Shown: positions 7,489 to 16,944, counted from the first letter of the stretch. The stretch: 64,000 nt of DNA from Serratia sp. PL17 (GCF_017832355.1 NZ_JAFIBY010000001.1:1-64000), one strand, 5' to 3'. Numbers and translations: made by a program. Notes: generated by a model from the sequence alone, not told the origin.

Positions 7489-7971
7489 TCAGCTGTACGT
7501 CACCGTCAGCGTGGCGCTGCCGAGGCTGTGGAAGTGCACGTTAAAGCCGACCAGTGCACCGCTGGAGCCCTCATCCACCTCAATGTTTTCCACATCCAGC
7601 GCATGTACAGTGAAGTGGTAGCGGTGGCTTTCGCCCTGTGGGGGAGCCGCGCCGCCATAACCGGCGGAACCAAAATCGGTACGGGTCTGGATAGCCCCGG
7701 CCGGTAACCCCCCTTTGCCTGAGCCTGCTCCCTGCGGCAGTTCGCGCGCAGTCGCCGGGATATTGGCGACCACCCAGTGCCACCAGCCAGAGCCGGTCGG
7801 CGCATCGGGATCGTAAACCGAAATCACAAAACTCTTGGTGCCTTCCGGCACGCCATCCCAGGCCAGATGCGGAGACAGGTTATCGCCGTGATAACCCATG
7901 CCGTTAAAGACCTGAGGCTCCGGCATTTTTGCGCCGTCCTGCAGATCGTTGCTGTACAAACGAAAAGCCAT
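7489..7971 (-). CDS. ybhB: PEBP-family (Raf kinase inhibitor-like) protein YbhB
   Basis: A 160-residue cytosolic protein of the phosphatidylethanolamine-binding family; E. coli YbhB has 158. The family signature is clear: GDNLSPHLAWDGVPEGTKSFVI, then VYDPDAPTGSGWWHWVVANIP with the D-P-D-A-P ligand-loop motif, and HRYHFTVHALDV near residue 115. GGGAG stands 6 bases before the ATG. In E. coli ybhB lies beside bioA as here, with one membrane gene interposed in this genome. The physiological ligand in bacteria is unknown; the kinase-inhibitor name comes from eukaryotic homologues. Confidence 0.92.
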   Translation of the reverse strand: MAFRLYSNDLQDGAKMPEPQVFNGMGYHGDNLSPHLAWDGVPEGTKSFVISVYDPDAPTGSGWWHWVVANIPATARELPQGAGSGKGGLPAGAIQTRTDFGSAGYGGAAPPQGESHRYHFTVHALDVENIEVDEGSSGALVGFNVHFHSLGSATLTVTYS

Positions 7972-8138
7972 GGTGACTCCCAGTTGTCGGTAAAAGCAGA
8001 GCCCCTAAGCTAGATCGTTTTGCCGCAACAACACAAGCATCATTGTATCTCGCCAGCTGTGTCACCAATGGGTTACCATAATTAACGCCGAGGCTACAAA
8101 CTCGACATCTACAATTCACAGAACGATATAAAGTAACC

Positions 8139-8564
8139 ATGATTTCATTAAAAAAACGCACGCCGTGGTTTGGCTGGCTGCGCCGCTGGGCCAAGGGCAT
8201 TAAGCGCGACATTTATGCACTGTGGTTGGCGGCCCGTGACCGGCGCACGCCATGGTATGCAAAATTGATTGCCCTGTTGGTTGCGGGTTATGCCGTGTCG
8301 CCTATCGATCTGATCCCGGATTTTATCCCGGTGTTGGGCTATCTGGACGACGTGATCATCGTGCCGCTGGGCATCATGCTGGCGGTACGCCTGATCCCCC
8401 GGCCACTGATGGCGGAATTTCGTGAGAAAGCACAGCGGCGTATCGATAATCCTACCGGCCGCATGGCGGCAGCCATGATTATTGCGCTGTGGGTGTTATG
8501 TCTGGTGATGCTGGCCCGCTATTTGGACCAGCATTGGGAATCGATTACTGCACCGCTGCCGTGA
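8139..8564 (+). CDS. DUF1232 (YkvA-like) inner-membrane protein
   Basis: A 141-residue protein with the DUF1232 core at residues 40-85: [26 protein letters not shown] followed by [14 protein letters not shown]. The SPIDLIPD and GYLDD motifs define the family. One or two hydrophobic segments in the core and another at about 105-125 predict membrane insertion; the N-terminus is basic ([19 protein letters not shown]). Its 3' end overlaps the convergent bioA gene by 20 bases, so the two genes share a stop region. Function is unknown across the family. It is not in the E. coli bio neighbourhood, so it was inserted between ybhB and bioA in this lineage. Confidence 0.8.
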   Translation: MISLKKRTPWFGWLRRWAKGIKRDIYALWLAARDRRTPWYAKLIALLVAGYAVSPIDLIPDFIPVLGYLDDVIIVPLGIMLAVRLIPRPLMAEFREKAQRRIDNPTGRMAAAMIIALWVLCLVMLARYLDQHWESITAPLP

Positions 8565-9819
8565 TGGCGGAGGTCAACTGGCTGAGCTGATCGGGTTCAA
8601 TGATGTATGGCGGCATCAAATAAATCAGTTTACCGAATGGCCGGATCCACACGCCACGTTCAACGAACCCACGCTGTAGCTGTGCCACATCTACGGATTC
8701 ACGCATTTCCACCACGCCGATAGCCCCCAACACTCGCACATCCGCCACTTTTGGCAGTGACTTCAGCGGTAATAGCTGCTGTTTCAACTGGGTTTCGATA
8801 GCGGCGACCTGCTGTTGCCAGCGATTTTCCGCCAGCAGTGACAGGCTGGCGTTGGCCACCGCACAGGCCAGCGGGTTACCCATAAAGGTGGGGCCGTGCA
8901 TAAAGCAGCCTGCCGCGCCGTTACTGATGGTTTCCGCCACATGGCGGGTGGTCAGGGTGGCGGACAGCGTCATATAGCCGCCCGTCAGCGCTTTGCCCAG
9001 GCACAGAATATCCGGCACCACGTCGGCATGCTCACAGGCGAACAGCTTGCCCGTGCGCCCGAAGCCGGTGGCGATTTCGTCGGCAATAAGCAGCACTTGA
9101 TGGCGATCGCAGAGTTCACGGACTCGCTTGAGGTAGGTCGGATGGTAAATACGCATGCCACCGGCTCCCTGAACCACGGGCTCCAGGATCACCGCGGCCA
9201 CTTCTCCGGCGTGCTGTTCCAACAGCGCGGCGAACGGCGCGATATCATGTTCATCCCAGGCTTGGTCGAAACCGCATTGCGGCGCAGTAGCAAACAGGTG
9301 TGGCGCGAGGTAGCCTTGGTACAGGCTGTGCATTGAATTGTCAGGATCGCACACCGACATCGCACCGAAAGTATCGCCGTGATAGCCATGCCGCAGGGTC
9401 AGAATACGCTGCCGCTTTTCCCCACGCGCCTGCCAATATTGCAGCGCCATCTTCAGCGAGACTTCCACCGCCACCGAACCGGAATCGGCCAGAAACACAC
9501 ACTGCAACGCTTCCGGCGTCATATCCACCAGCTTGCGACACAGAGCAATCGCAGAGGGATGGGTAATGCCACCGAACATCACATGTGACATTTTTTCCAG
9601 CTGCTGTGTGGCTGCCTGATTCAGTTGTGGGTGGTTATAGCCGTGGATTGCCGCCCACCAGGAAGACATGCCGTCAACCAAACGACGGCCATCTGCCAGT
9701 TGTAGCTCAACGCCGCTGGCGGACTCTACGGGGTAACAGGGGAGCGGATGGCTCATTGACGTGTACGGGTGCCAAATGTGGCGCTGGTCAAATTCGAGGT
9801 CGGCAGCAGTGATAGACAT
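8545..9819 (-). CDS. bioA: Adenosylmethionine-8-amino-7-oxononanoate aminotransferase
   Basis: A PLP-dependent class III aminotransferase that converts KAPA to DAPA with S-adenosylmethionine as amino donor, the third step of biotin synthesis from pimeloyl-ACP. I place the start at ATG 9819 ([20 protein letters not shown]), giving 424 residues against 429 in E. coli; a longer frame back to 10011 would run through the operator and into bioB. Visible features: HPYTSM (19-24), [13 protein letters not shown] (52-64), [12 protein letters not shown] (247-258) and the PLP lysine Lys276 in LGKALTGG. It is transcribed divergently from bioBFCD across the BirA operator at 9822-9855. The 3' end overlaps the DUF1232 gene. 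Confidence 0.97.
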   Translation of the reverse strand: MSITAADLEFDQRHIWHPYTSMSHPLPCYPVESASGVELQLADGRRLVDGMSSWWAAIHGYNHPQLNQAATQQLEKMSHVMFGGITHPSAIALCRKLVDMTPEALQCVFLADSGSVAVEVSLKMALQYWQARGEKRQRILTLRHGYHGDTFGAMSVCDPDNSMHSLYQGYLAPHLFATAPQCGFDQAWDEHDIAPFAALLEQHAGEVAAVILEPVVQGAGGMRIYHPTYLKRVRELCDRHQVLLIADEIATGFGRTGKLFACEHADVVPDILCLGKALTGGYMTLSATLTTRHVAETISNGAAGCFMHGPTFMGNPLACAVANASLSLLAENRWQQQVAAIETQLKQQLLPLKSLPKVADVRVLGAIGVVEMRESVDVAQLQRGFVERGVWIRPFGKLIYLMPPYIIEPDQLSQLTSAITAAVQ

Positions 9820-9821
9820 AC

Positions 9822-9855
9822 TTGTAAACCAAATCGTTTTCGTAATGGTTGACAG
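9822..9855. promoter_or_regulatory. BirA (bio) operator between bioA and bioB
   Basis: TTGTAAACC (9822-9830) and GGTTGACAG (9847-9855) form an inverted repeat with a 16-base spacer, the same arm sequence and spacing as the E. coli bioO (right arm GGTTTACAA there). Biotinoyl-AMP-loaded BirA would repress both divergent transcripts. The bioA start codon is only 2 bases from the left arm. Confidence 0.9.
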
Positions 9856-9909
9856 TATATCCACAATATCTAAACTGACGACACTTTTTTCATTTTTGGA
9901 GACGCCGTG

Positions 9910-10947
9910 ATGGCCGATCGCATTCACTGGACAGTGGGTCTTGCCCAGACCCTGTTTGATAAACCCCTGCTTGAGCTGTTGTTTGAAGCACAGACTGTCC
10001 ACCGCCAGCATTTTGACCCGCGTCAGGTGCAGGTGAGCACGCTGTTATCAATCAAAACAGGTGCCTGCCCGGAAGACTGCAAATATTGCCCGCAAAGTTC
10101 ACGTTACAAAACGGGCCTGGAGTCTGAACGGTTGATGCAGGTGGAGCAGGTGCTGGAGTCTGCACGTAAGGCCAAGGCGAATGGGTCGACGCGTTTCTGC
10201 ATGGGGGCGGCGTGGAAAAACCCGCATGAGCGCGATATGCCTTACTTGCAACAGATGGTGCAAGGGGTGAAGGCGATGGGCATGGAAACCTGCATGACGC
10301 TGGGCACGCTGGACGGCACTCAGGCGGAACGGTTGGCAGAGGCGGGGTTGGACTATTACAACCACAACCTGGACACCTCGCCGGAATTCTACGGCAGCAT
10401 TATCACCACCCGCAGCTACCAGGAACGTCTGGATACGCTGGGAAAGGTACGCGGAGCGGGCATTAAAGTGTGTTCTGGCGGCATTGTTGGGTTGGGCGAG
10501 ACGGTTCGCGACCGCGCCGGGTTGTTGGTGCAGTTGGCCAATTTGCCAACCCCGCCTGAAAGTGTGCCGATCAACATGTTGGTGAAGGTAAAAGGTACGC
10601 CACTGGCGGACAACGAAGACGTCGATCCTTTTGATTTTATCCGCACTATCGCGGTTGCACGCATCATGATGCCGGGTTCATACGTACGCCTTTCTGCCGG
10701 GCGTGAGCAAATGAACGAGCAAACCCAGGCGATGTGCTTTATGGCTGGTGCCAACTCCATCTTCTATGGCTGTAAATTGCTGACGACACCTAATCCGGAA
10801 GAGGATAAAGATCTGCAATTGTTCCGTAAGCTGGGCTTAAACCCGCAGCAGACCGAAACCGAGCATGGCGACAACCAGCAACAAGAAGTGCTGGCTGCAC
10901 GACTGATGCAGGCCGATACCGCTGAGTTCTATAACGCGGCGCTGTAA
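9910..10947 (+). CDS. bioB: Biotin synthase
   Basis: A radical SAM enzyme that inserts sulfur into dethiobiotin, the last step of biotin synthesis, with a [4Fe-4S] and an auxiliary [2Fe-2S] cluster. The radical SAM cysteines are Cys53, Cys57 and Cys60 in [10 protein letters not shown]. Other conserved blocks: [47 protein letters not shown], and RLSAGREQM with the Arg that ligates the [2Fe-2S] cluster. I use ATG 9910 (345 residues) rather than the GTG one codon upstream, with GGAGACG as a Shine-Dalgarno sequence. First gene of the bioBFCD operon; its TAA overlaps the bioF ATG (TAATG). Confidence 0.98.
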   Translation: MADRIHWTVGLAQTLFDKPLLELLFEAQTVHRQHFDPRQVQVSTLLSIKTGACPEDCKYCPQSSRYKTGLESERLMQVEQVLESARKAKANGSTRFCMGAAWKNPHERDMPYLQQMVQGVKAMGMETCMTLGTLDGTQAERLAEAGLDYYNHNLDTSPEFYGSIITTRSYQERLDTLGKVRGAGIKVCSGGIVGLGETVRDRAGLLVQLANLPTPPESVPINMLVKVKGTPLADNEDVDPFDFIRTIAVARIMMPGSYVRLSAGREQMNEQTQAMCFMAGANSIFYGCKLLTTPNPEEDKDLQLFRKLGLNPQQTETEHGDNQQQEVLAARLMQADTAEFYNAAL

Positions 10948-12098
10948 TGAGCTGGCAACAACGAATTGAACAGGCGCTGGATGAGCGGCAACAGAGTGCT
11001 GCTTATCGGCGCCGGCAGGTTAATCAGGGCGGCAATAGCCGCCATATTCAGCTTAACGGCGAGCGCTACCTAAATTTTTCCGGCAACGACTACCTTGGCC
11101 TGAGCCAGGATGCGCGAGTGATCGCCGCCTGGCAGCAGGGCGCGCAGCAGTATGGTGTCGGCTCTGGCGGCTCTGGCCACGTAACGGGGTTCTCTGCGGC
11201 GCATCAGGTGCTGGAACAACAATTGGCGGAATGGCTCGGCTATCCCCGTGCGCTGCTGTTTATTTCTGGCTATGCCGCAAATCAGGCGCTGCTTGCGGCG
11301 TTGATGCAAGCGGAGGACCGCATTTTAGCGGACCGCCTTAGCCATGCCTCGCTGTTGGAAGCCGCGGCGCATTCTCCCGCCCAGTTGCGGCGTTTCCGCC
11401 ACAATCAGCCGCAAGCATTAGCCGATTTGCTGACGAAATCCTGCGGTGGCCAAACGTTGGCGGTCACTGAAGGCGTTTTCAGCATGGACGGCGACAGTGC
11501 GCCATTGGTAGAGCTGCAACGTTTGACCCGCCAAGCGGGCGCCTGGCTGATGGTCGACGATGCGCACGGTATTGGCGTTCAGGGTGAACAAGGGCGTGGC
11601 AGTTGCTGGCAGCAAGGGGTGCGACCGGAATTGCTGGTGGTCACCTTTGGCAAAGCTTTTGGCCTCAGTGGGGCAGCCGTGCTGTGTGATGAAGCCACGG
11701 CCGAATACCTACTGCAGTTTGCCCGCCATTTGATTTACAGCACGGCAATGCCACCGGCACAGGCCTGCGCACTGCAAGCGGCTTTGCACTGCATCCAGCA
11801 GGGCGACGAACTACGCGCCAGATTGCAGGACAACATTCAACGTTTCCGCCAGGGGGCAGCTCAGTTATCGCTTACCCTGACGGCGTCGGTTACTGCCATT
11901 CAGCCGCTGCTGGTTGGCGATAACCAGCGTGCACTCGATCTGGCACAGCACTTGCGTGCGCAAGGCCTGTGGGTGAGTGCTATCCGTCCGCCAACGGTGC
12001 CGCCAGGTAGCGCGCGTCTGCGCATTACCCTGACGGCGGCACATCAAGCGCAGGATATTGACCGGTTGTTGGAGGTATTGCATGACGTCAGCGTTTGA
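10947..12098 (+). CDS. bioF: 8-amino-7-oxononanoate synthase (KAPA synthase)
   Basis: A PLP-dependent alpha-oxoamine synthase that condenses pimeloyl-ACP with L-alanine to KAPA. It has 383 residues (E. coli 384). Visible: NDYLGLS (47-53), [10 protein letters not shown] (72-81), HASLLE (133-138), [17 protein letters not shown] (202-218) and the Schiff-base lysine Lys236 in [12 protein letters not shown]. It starts within the bioB stop codon and overlaps bioC by 17 bases, so the operon is tightly coupled. Confidence 0.98.
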   Translation: MSWQQRIEQALDERQQSAAYRRRQVNQGGNSRHIQLNGERYLNFSGNDYLGLSQDARVIAAWQQGAQQYGVGSGGSGHVTGFSAAHQVLEQQLAEWLGYPRALLFISGYAANQALLAALMQAEDRILADRLSHASLLEAAAHSPAQLRRFRHNQPQALADLLTKSCGGQTLAVTEGVFSMDGDSAPLVELQRLTRQAGAWLMVDDAHGIGVQGEQGRGSCWQQGVRPELLVVTFGKAFGLSGAAVLCDEATAEYLLQFARHLIYSTAMPPAQACALQAALHCIQQGDELRARLQDNIQRFRQGAAQLSLTLTASVTAIQPLLVGDNQRALDLAQHLRAQGLWVSAIRPPTVPPGSARLRITLTAAHQAQDIDRLLEVLHDVSV

Positions 12099-12849
12099 GC
12101 CGGTTAATAAGCACGCCGTAGCCTCGGCTTTCAGCCGTGCGGCGGGCAGTTATGACGCTGCAGCGGTGTTGCAACGTGATGTTGGTGAGCGCTTGCTGGG
12201 GATGGGGCAGGAGCACCGCGGTGAGCAATTGCTCGATGCGGGCTGTGGCACCGGTCACTTCAGCCGTCGTTGGCGCGCATTGGGCAAACAGGTCACTGCG
12301 CTCGATCTGGCTCCGGGCATGTTGGCGTTTGCTCGCCAGCAACAGGCGGCGGATCATTACCTGCTGGGGGATATCGAAAACGTACCGCTTCCCGCGGAGG
12401 CAGTGGATATGTGCTTTAGCAGCCTGGTCGTCCAATGGTGCAACGATCTGCCGCGTGCGTTAGCGGAGTTATACCGCGTCACGCGCCCAGGCGGCATGAT
12501 TCTGTTTTCAACCCTGGCGGCTGGCTCGTTACGTGAGTTAGGCGACGCCTGGCAGCAGGTGGACGGCGAACGCCATGTGAATGATTTCCTGCCGTTGGCG
12601 CAGATCGCGTCGGCCTGTGCAGACTATCGTCACCGTCTGGACGTGGAATGGCAAACCCTGAACTATCCGGATGTCATGGTGCTGATGCGATCGCTCAAAG
12701 GGATCGGGGCGACCCATTTGCATCAAGGACGCGAGGCCGGGCTGCTGTCTCGCCGGCGGCTTGCGGCCTTACAGGCGGCCTACCCCTGTCAACATGGGCT
12801 ATTTCCGCTGAGTTATCATCTGGTTTATGGAGTAATTTATCGTGATTAA
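12082..12849 (+). CDS. bioC: Malonyl-ACP O-methyltransferase
   Basis: A SAM-dependent methyltransferase that caps malonyl-ACP so that fatty acid synthase can build the pimeloyl moiety. The protein has 255 residues (E. coli 251) from ATG 12082 ([20 protein letters not shown]); an in-frame ATG at 12058 inside bioF is less likely because the homologous N-terminus begins at the later start. SAM-binding motif I reads [15 protein letters not shown] (about 48-62), then [17 protein letters not shown] and [10 protein letters not shown]. The C-terminal region [17 protein letters not shown] is characteristic of BioC. No bioH is in the window; the pimeloyl-ACP esterase must be encoded elsewhere. Confidence 0.96.
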   Translation: MTSAFEPVNKHAVASAFSRAAGSYDAAAVLQRDVGERLLGMGQEHRGEQLLDAGCGTGHFSRRWRALGKQVTALDLAPGMLAFARQQQAADHYLLGDIENVPLPAEAVDMCFSSLVVQWCNDLPRALAELYRVTRPGGMILFSTLAAGSLRELGDAWQQVDGERHVNDFLPLAQIASACADYRHRLDVEWQTLNYPDVMVLMRSLKGIGATHLHQGREAGLLSRRRLAALQAAYPCQHGLFPLSYHLVYGVIYRD

Positions 12850-13522
12850 GCGTTGGTTTGTCACCGGGACTGATACCGAAGTCGGCAAAACGGTGGCGAG
12901 CAGTGCCTTGCTGCAGGCCGCCAATCTGGCGGGTTACCGCACTGCGGGTTACAAGCCGGTGGCTTCCGGCAGTGAAATGACTGACGAGGGATTGCGCAAC
13001 AGTGATGCGTTGGCATTGCAGGCTAACAGTGCGGTGGCGCTGAGCTACCACGAAGTGAACCCTTACGTTTTTGCCGAACCGACGTCACCGCATATTGTCA
13101 GCGCTGATGAAGGCCGACCGATCGAACTGGCGCAGCTTTCTGCTGGATTACGTCATTTGGAGCAGAAAGCAGACTGGCTGCTAACGGAAGGGGCAGGGGG
13201 CTGGTTTACACCACTTTGCGAGCAATATACCTTTGCGGACTGGGTACAGCAGGAACAGCTGCCGGTGATTTTGGTGGTGGGTATTAAACTGGGCTGCATT
13301 AACCATGCAATGCTGACCGCGCAGGCGATTCAGCAGGCGGGGCTGTCGCTGGTCGGCTGGATTGCCAATGACATCAGTGCGCCGGGCCGCCGGCATCAAG
13401 AATATCTGACTACGCTGCGCCGCAGGTTGCCTGCACCGTTATTGGGCGAGATCCCACATCTGCCTGAACCTGAACGACAAGCGTTGGGGCATTACCTGGA
13501 TTTGAGCGTTTTATCCCTTTGA
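12842..13522 (+). CDS. bioD: Dethiobiotin synthetase
   Basis: An ATP-dependent carboxylase/cyclase that makes dethiobiotin from DAPA and CO2. It has 226 residues (E. coli BioD1 225) and starts with GTG at 12842, overlapping bioC by 8 bases; the start is fixed by the N-terminal P-loop TGTDTEVGKTV at residues 8-18, which would be lost with any later start. Further motifs: GYKPVASGSE, EPTSPHI, TEGAGGWFTPL and VVGIKLGCINHAMLTAQAI. Last gene of the operon; a hairpin at 13533-13561 follows. Confidence 0.97.
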   Translation: MIKRWFVTGTDTEVGKTVASSALLQAANLAGYRTAGYKPVASGSEMTDEGLRNSDALALQANSAVALSYHEVNPYVFAEPTSPHIVSADEGRPIELAQLSAGLRHLEQKADWLLTEGAGGWFTPLCEQYTFADWVQQEQLPVILVVGIKLGCINHAMLTAQAIQQAGLSLVGWIANDISAPGRRHQEYLTTLRRRLPAPLLGEIPHLPEPERQALGHYLDLSVLSL

Positions 13523-13532
13523 GTGTTAAATC

Positions 13533-13561
13533 CTCCGTCCCTGGACTCGCCATGGACGGAG
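13533..13561 (+). terminator. Hairpin after bioD
   Basis: CTCCGTCC (13533-13540), a 13-base loop, GGACGGAG (13554-13561), followed by a weak T-poor tail. Probable end of the bioBFCD transcript and, in the other orientation, of the convergent beta-helix gene. Confidence 0.5.
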
Positions 13562-13579
13562 ATAACCTGATTTACTGTT

Positions 13580-15211
13580 TCACATGGCGGTGATGCAAGC
13601 ATTATCGAGGTAAAGCACCCCGTTTTTCGCTAACGCATACAAATTGAAAGACAAGATGACATGGGTTGCCCAAACCGGCACTTTTCGTCTGTTGCTGTTA
13701 AAACGATACTCTTTGAACTCGGCATAGTCAGTGACCCTGAGCGTGCCGTCCCAGGCGGCGGTATCCGATTTGGCGATGATTGATACGCCGTTGCCTTCCG
13801 TTTCCTGAATGCAGGCGTACTGGAGTGAGCTATAGATATTGCTGGTGCCGCCATTCAGTATTTTCATCGTAAAACAGGCACCGAGTTGTTCATATTGCGA
13901 AACGGGAACAACCAACTGCACGCCCGCCCTGGAATTGGTATTGCCCAGCTTGGTCACTTTTAGTGCATTGCTGCCGTTAATGCCAGCCCCTGATTCGATG
14001 GCGAGAGTAATGGCATCTGAAGTGAAAGGATCGTTGATATTACCGCCGGAGACTTCCCAGCCAAAGGGTTTGGTGGTAAATGAAAAATTGCCGTCCTTTA
14101 TTTTGTTATTGTTCTCGGTGGTCAAGGTTTGAATACCGGCACCCGCGCCGCCGCCGTCGAGACGGCTATTGCTAATCACGAAGTCGCCGGTGCCGCCGAA
14201 ATAACGACCGGTCAGGGTTCTTACCCCATAGAATTTAACGTTTTCGACAATGATTCCGCTGCTACCCGTTTCGGCGTAAAAACAATAGTCTTGAGGCAAA
14301 GAGCCTTTCAGCGTGATGATCTCTCCACCTTGAATGAGTAATGAAGCATTCTGGTTAGCACTACAGCGGAATGGGATATCTGTGATTAGGCTGTTTTCAT
14401 TGTTGAACTCGATATGACAGCCGTGCAATTCGACGCTGCCGGCTTTCACATTCACAATGGCACTGGCGTAATCTATTGATGTTCCAAAGAAACGAAATGC
14501 ACCGTTAGGATTCTGGTTGCCGATAGCAAGCCCTTGCGAATTACCAAGGGTACCGCCAAAGAAATTGATACCTTCCCCAAAGTTTTTAGCCCCAGAGTCA
14601 GCGTGTGGCATATGTACGCATTCAAAGCAGCGGACGATCTCACAGGCATAGTGATGTCCAATATAGGCGTTGGTACCAAAATACATGCCGTAATAAAAAC
14701 CGGAAATATAAACGCTGCTTACGGCGAAGTTTCCCAGCAAACTTTCCGGTGATTGAAAAATGATCCCATCAATAAAATTATACACTGGAGGCTGACCCTC
14801 CACTTCGGGTTGTTTTGCTCCTATTCCTTTGACAGTAAAGTTTTTCAGGATAGGTGCTGGACGAATGGGGATCCCATTATCCAATGCGAGAGACGTTGCG
14901 TAGCAACGCATAAAGTAGTTGTGATCGCTTTCAGTACCACCTGGAATATTAGTGGTAATTTTTACGCCATTACCGTCGATATAAACGAAGCCTACGTCGA
15001 TATCGGTCTTGGGCGCGACCCATTCCTCAAAGGGCGCAGTGAATTTGACGATTGCCGGTCTTTTTAATGTGTCTTTAATGAAGGTTTGCGCTTTGATCAG
15101 TTCGTCACGTGACTTGACGTAAATGCCTTCCACATCGAGGCGTTCTTTTAACGTCCAGTGCTTATTGTCCAGATCGCTATATTGAATAAATTGTGCGTCA
15201 TTATCAGCCAT
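13580..15211 (-). CDS. Orphan parallel beta-helix protein (tailspike-like)
   Basis: A 543-residue protein with no signal peptide. Residues 20-60 (LKERLDVEGIYVKSRDELIKA) look like a head-binding or capping segment; about 60-400 is a run of short, Asn- and Gly-rich beta repeats with stacked motifs (VYISGFYYGMYFGTNAYI, VELHGCHIEFNNENSL, IIVENVKFYGVRTLTG, FVISNSRLDGGGAGAG), typical of right-handed beta-helices of tailspike or pectate-lyase-like proteins. About 400-543 is a beta-sandwich-like end (KIKDGNFSFTTKPFGWEVSGG) of carbohydrate-binding type. No known catalytic motif was recognised. GAGGG precedes the ATG. No phage structural genes are nearby, and its G+C looks lower than in bioD and uvrB. 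It may be a phage spike remnant or a stand-alone glycan-active protein. Confidence 0.65.
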   Translation of the reverse strand: MADNDAQFIQYSDLDNKHWTLKERLDVEGIYVKSRDELIKAQTFIKDTLKRPAIVKFTAPFEEWVAPKTDIDVGFVYIDGNGVKITTNIPGGTESDHNYFMRCYATSLALDNGIPIRPAPILKNFTVKGIGAKQPEVEGQPPVYNFIDGIIFQSPESLLGNFAVSSVYISGFYYGMYFGTNAYIGHHYACEIVRCFECVHMPHADSGAKNFGEGINFFGGTLGNSQGLAIGNQNPNGAFRFFGTSIDYASAIVNVKAGSVELHGCHIEFNNENSLITDIPFRCSANQNASLLIQGGEIITLKGSLPQDYCFYAETGSSGIIVENVKFYGVRTLTGRYFGGTGDFVISNSRLDGGGAGAGIQTLTTENNNKIKDGNFSFTTKPFGWEVSGGNINDPFTSDAITLAIESGAGINGSNALKVTKLGNTNSRAGVQLVVPVSQYEQLGACFTMKILNGGTSNIYSSLQYACIQETEGNGVSIIAKSDTAAWDGTLRVTDYAEFKEYRFNSNRRKVPVWATHVILSFNLYALAKNGVLYLDNACITAM

Positions 15212-15363
15212 GGTCTAACCCTCAATTCAAGTTTAAATGGTGTGAAAACCCGTTGAATATGAAGGGAAGGCTTGGCAGTCGCCAGACTGCATGGTTCTGC
15301 CAGTGTTGGTACAACAGCGGGTGTCCTTAGCAAAGCACCCGTTCTCGATCTTCAATAAGAAGT

Positions 15364-15385
15364 GGGGCGAAATATTTCACGCCCC
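15364..15385 (-). terminator. Weak hairpin after the UrtE-like gene
   Basis: GGGGCG (15364-15369) and CGCCCC (15380-15385) around an A/T loop, 6 bases beyond the UrtE-like stop. Stable but without a good T-tract; possible terminator. Confidence 0.35.
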
Positions 15386-15390
15386 GCCTG

Positions 15391-16101
15391 TCACACTGCC
15401 AAATAGGCATTGATCAATTCCTCATCCAACTGTTCCAGTGTGCCATCTGCCACACTGCGTCCCTGATCCATGAGGCAAAAACGATCCGCTACGCGACGAA
15501 CAAACGGCAGTTTGTGCTCGACTAACAGGATAGTCATACCCAGTTCGCGGTTAAGTTTACGAATCACGTTAGCGATGTCGCCAGCGATCGTCGGCTGAAC
15601 GCCGTGAGTGGGTTCATCGAGTATCAGTAACTCAGGTTCCAGTACCAGGGCTCGGCCAATCGCCAGCTGTTGTTGTTCACCGTCGCCTAAGTCGCCGGCG
15701 CGGCGACTGCGCATTTCCCGCAGGTTGGGGAACAGGGCGTAAATCAATGGCGGAATACGGCGGGTCTTATCGCGGCCGGCCATGAGTGCTACCTGCAGAT
15801 TTTCTTCTACGCTGAGTTGAGAAAAGATCTGCCGGCCCTGGGGTACATAGCTGATTCCCAGAGCGGCTCGGGTTTCAACCGGTTGCTGTAATAGATTCTG
15901 CGGAGGTTCGCCGGCCAATTGCCAGGTCATGCTGCCACTGACGACAGGCAAGTGACCCATAATACAGTTGACCAGTGTGGTTTTTCCCACGCCGTTACGG
16001 CCAATCAGCACCGTACATTGGCCGCGTTGCAGCTCAAGATTGATGTCCCAAAGGGTGTGATTTTGGCCGTAGAACTGATTTACTGCCCTTAAACTCAACA
16101 T
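15391..16101 (-). CDS. UrtE-like urea/branched-chain ABC transporter ATP-binding protein, orphan
   Basis: A 236-residue ABC ATPase of the LivF/UrtE group. Walker A is GRNGVGKTT (34-42), the Q-loop region VPQGRQIF (86-93), Walker B LLILDEP (158-164), the D-loop THGVQP and the switch region LLVEHKLPF. The signature, LSGG(Q/E)QQQ in the family, reads L-G-D-G-E-Q-Q-Q (138-145), with both the Ser and the first Gly changed. UrtE works with UrtD, two permeases and a binding protein; none of urtABCD is found upstream, where 1.27 kb holds no gene. It is therefore probably the surviving tail of a deleted urea-transport operon, or an ATPase serving permeases elsewhere. GAGGAG lies about 10 bases before the ATG. 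Confidence 0.7.
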   Translation of the reverse strand: MLSLRAVNQFYGQNHTLWDINLELQRGQCTVLIGRNGVGKTTLVNCIMGHLPVVSGSMTWQLAGEPPQNLLQQPVETRAALGISYVPQGRQIFSQLSVEENLQVALMAGRDKTRRIPPLIYALFPNLREMRSRRAGDLGDGEQQQLAIGRALVLEPELLILDEPTHGVQPTIAGDIANVIRKLNRELGMTILLVEHKLPFVRRVADRFCLMDQGRSVADGTLEQLDEELINAYLAV

Positions 16102-16114
16102 TTGGCATTTCTCC

Positions 16115-16333
16115 TCAAAGACCTGTATTCCACTCGTGGATGTACGCCCCCTTGGGGCGCTGGCGGAACGTCCCCTTAACGGGCCGTGCCGATCGCACCG
16201 GGTAGTGCGACAGGACGACCGGCGCAGGAACGTTAATCGAACTCTCTACTTCCTTGTTTTTTCCAATCCTTGTTGCCGTTTCCGCGTTTGCGGTTTCTTT
16301 CCCGAGTGTCTTAATGTCCAGAATAAAATGCTG
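16115..16333 (-). other. Start-less open frame upstream of the UrtE-like gene (possible repeat or gene remnant)
   Basis: Read on the minus strand, 72 codons are open from a TAA at 16334-16336 to a TGA at 16115-16117, which lies 14 bases before the UrtE-like ATG. The translation includes LDIKTLGKETANAETATR, then [20 protein letters not shown] and GAYIHEWNTGL. There is no ATG, GTG or TTG in frame. The segment looks coding-like in composition but has no start. It may be a dispersed Serratia repeat or the 3' remnant of the gene once preceding urtE; I cannot choose from the sequence. Confidence 0.3.
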
Positions 16334-16919
16334 TTAGGCTACCTTTAATGAGGTAGTTAGGTTCAGGCTTAAATCAGCAATGGATAGCCAAAAATGGCGA
16401 CTAATAGCCGTTTATCAGCGTTCTTTTGTTTTTTACACGCAAATGATGGCTATTTCGTGCTGCCTTTTGAGTGAACGGATAGCCGATCATTTCCCCGTTC
16501 ATTGGTGGATATTTATCCCGGCAGTCATTGGGTATGCAAAGGTAATGCAAGCTATGGGCCAACTTTTAAAATCAGTTAAAAATGAGGGATTGTTATTGCC
16601 TTGTTAACGGCTGGCCGGGCTAAGGCAGGGGCGTTGAACAAGTGAGAAAAGCGGCGGAAAGTTAACGCGGACGATTTTTGCACTCTTCCAGTGCTCTGCA
16701 GGATGGTCATGGTGCAAGCTGTTTCGGCGGTTGTGGAAAGATGCAACAGGTGACGGCAACAATGAGATAAATCTGTTTTTGGCAATGGGGCTTTTTAGCA
16801 TTAATCGGCATAAACAAAGCGATATTTCTGTGAAAAAATAACTAAAAAAGCCGCTCAGGCAATGAGAAATGGCAAAAAGCGTTCTTTCTGCAACTCCCGT
16901 CGCTGGCGGGGCGGTGAGA

Positions 16920-16944
16920 GTTATCCACTATTCCTGTGGATAAC
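16920..16944. promoter_or_regulatory. Inverted pair of DnaA boxes upstream of uvrB
   Basis: GTTATCCAC (16920-16928) and GTGGATAAC (16936-16944) form a perfect 9-base inverted repeat with a 7-base spacer. TGTGGATAA at 16935-16943 is the exact complement of the consensus DnaA box TTATCCACA; the left copy, TTATCCACT, differs in the last base. A DnaA box is also known in the uvrB upstream region of E. coli. It lies about 430 bases before uvrB. Confidence 0.6.

Noticed and set aside
8545-10011. bioA read from an upstream start at 10011
   Set aside because: That start lies inside bioB and would cover the BirA operator; the homologous N-terminus begins at 9819.
16380-16607. Possible small membrane protein upstream of uvrB
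   Set aside because: No ribosome-binding site, no family resemblance and A+T-rich random composition.
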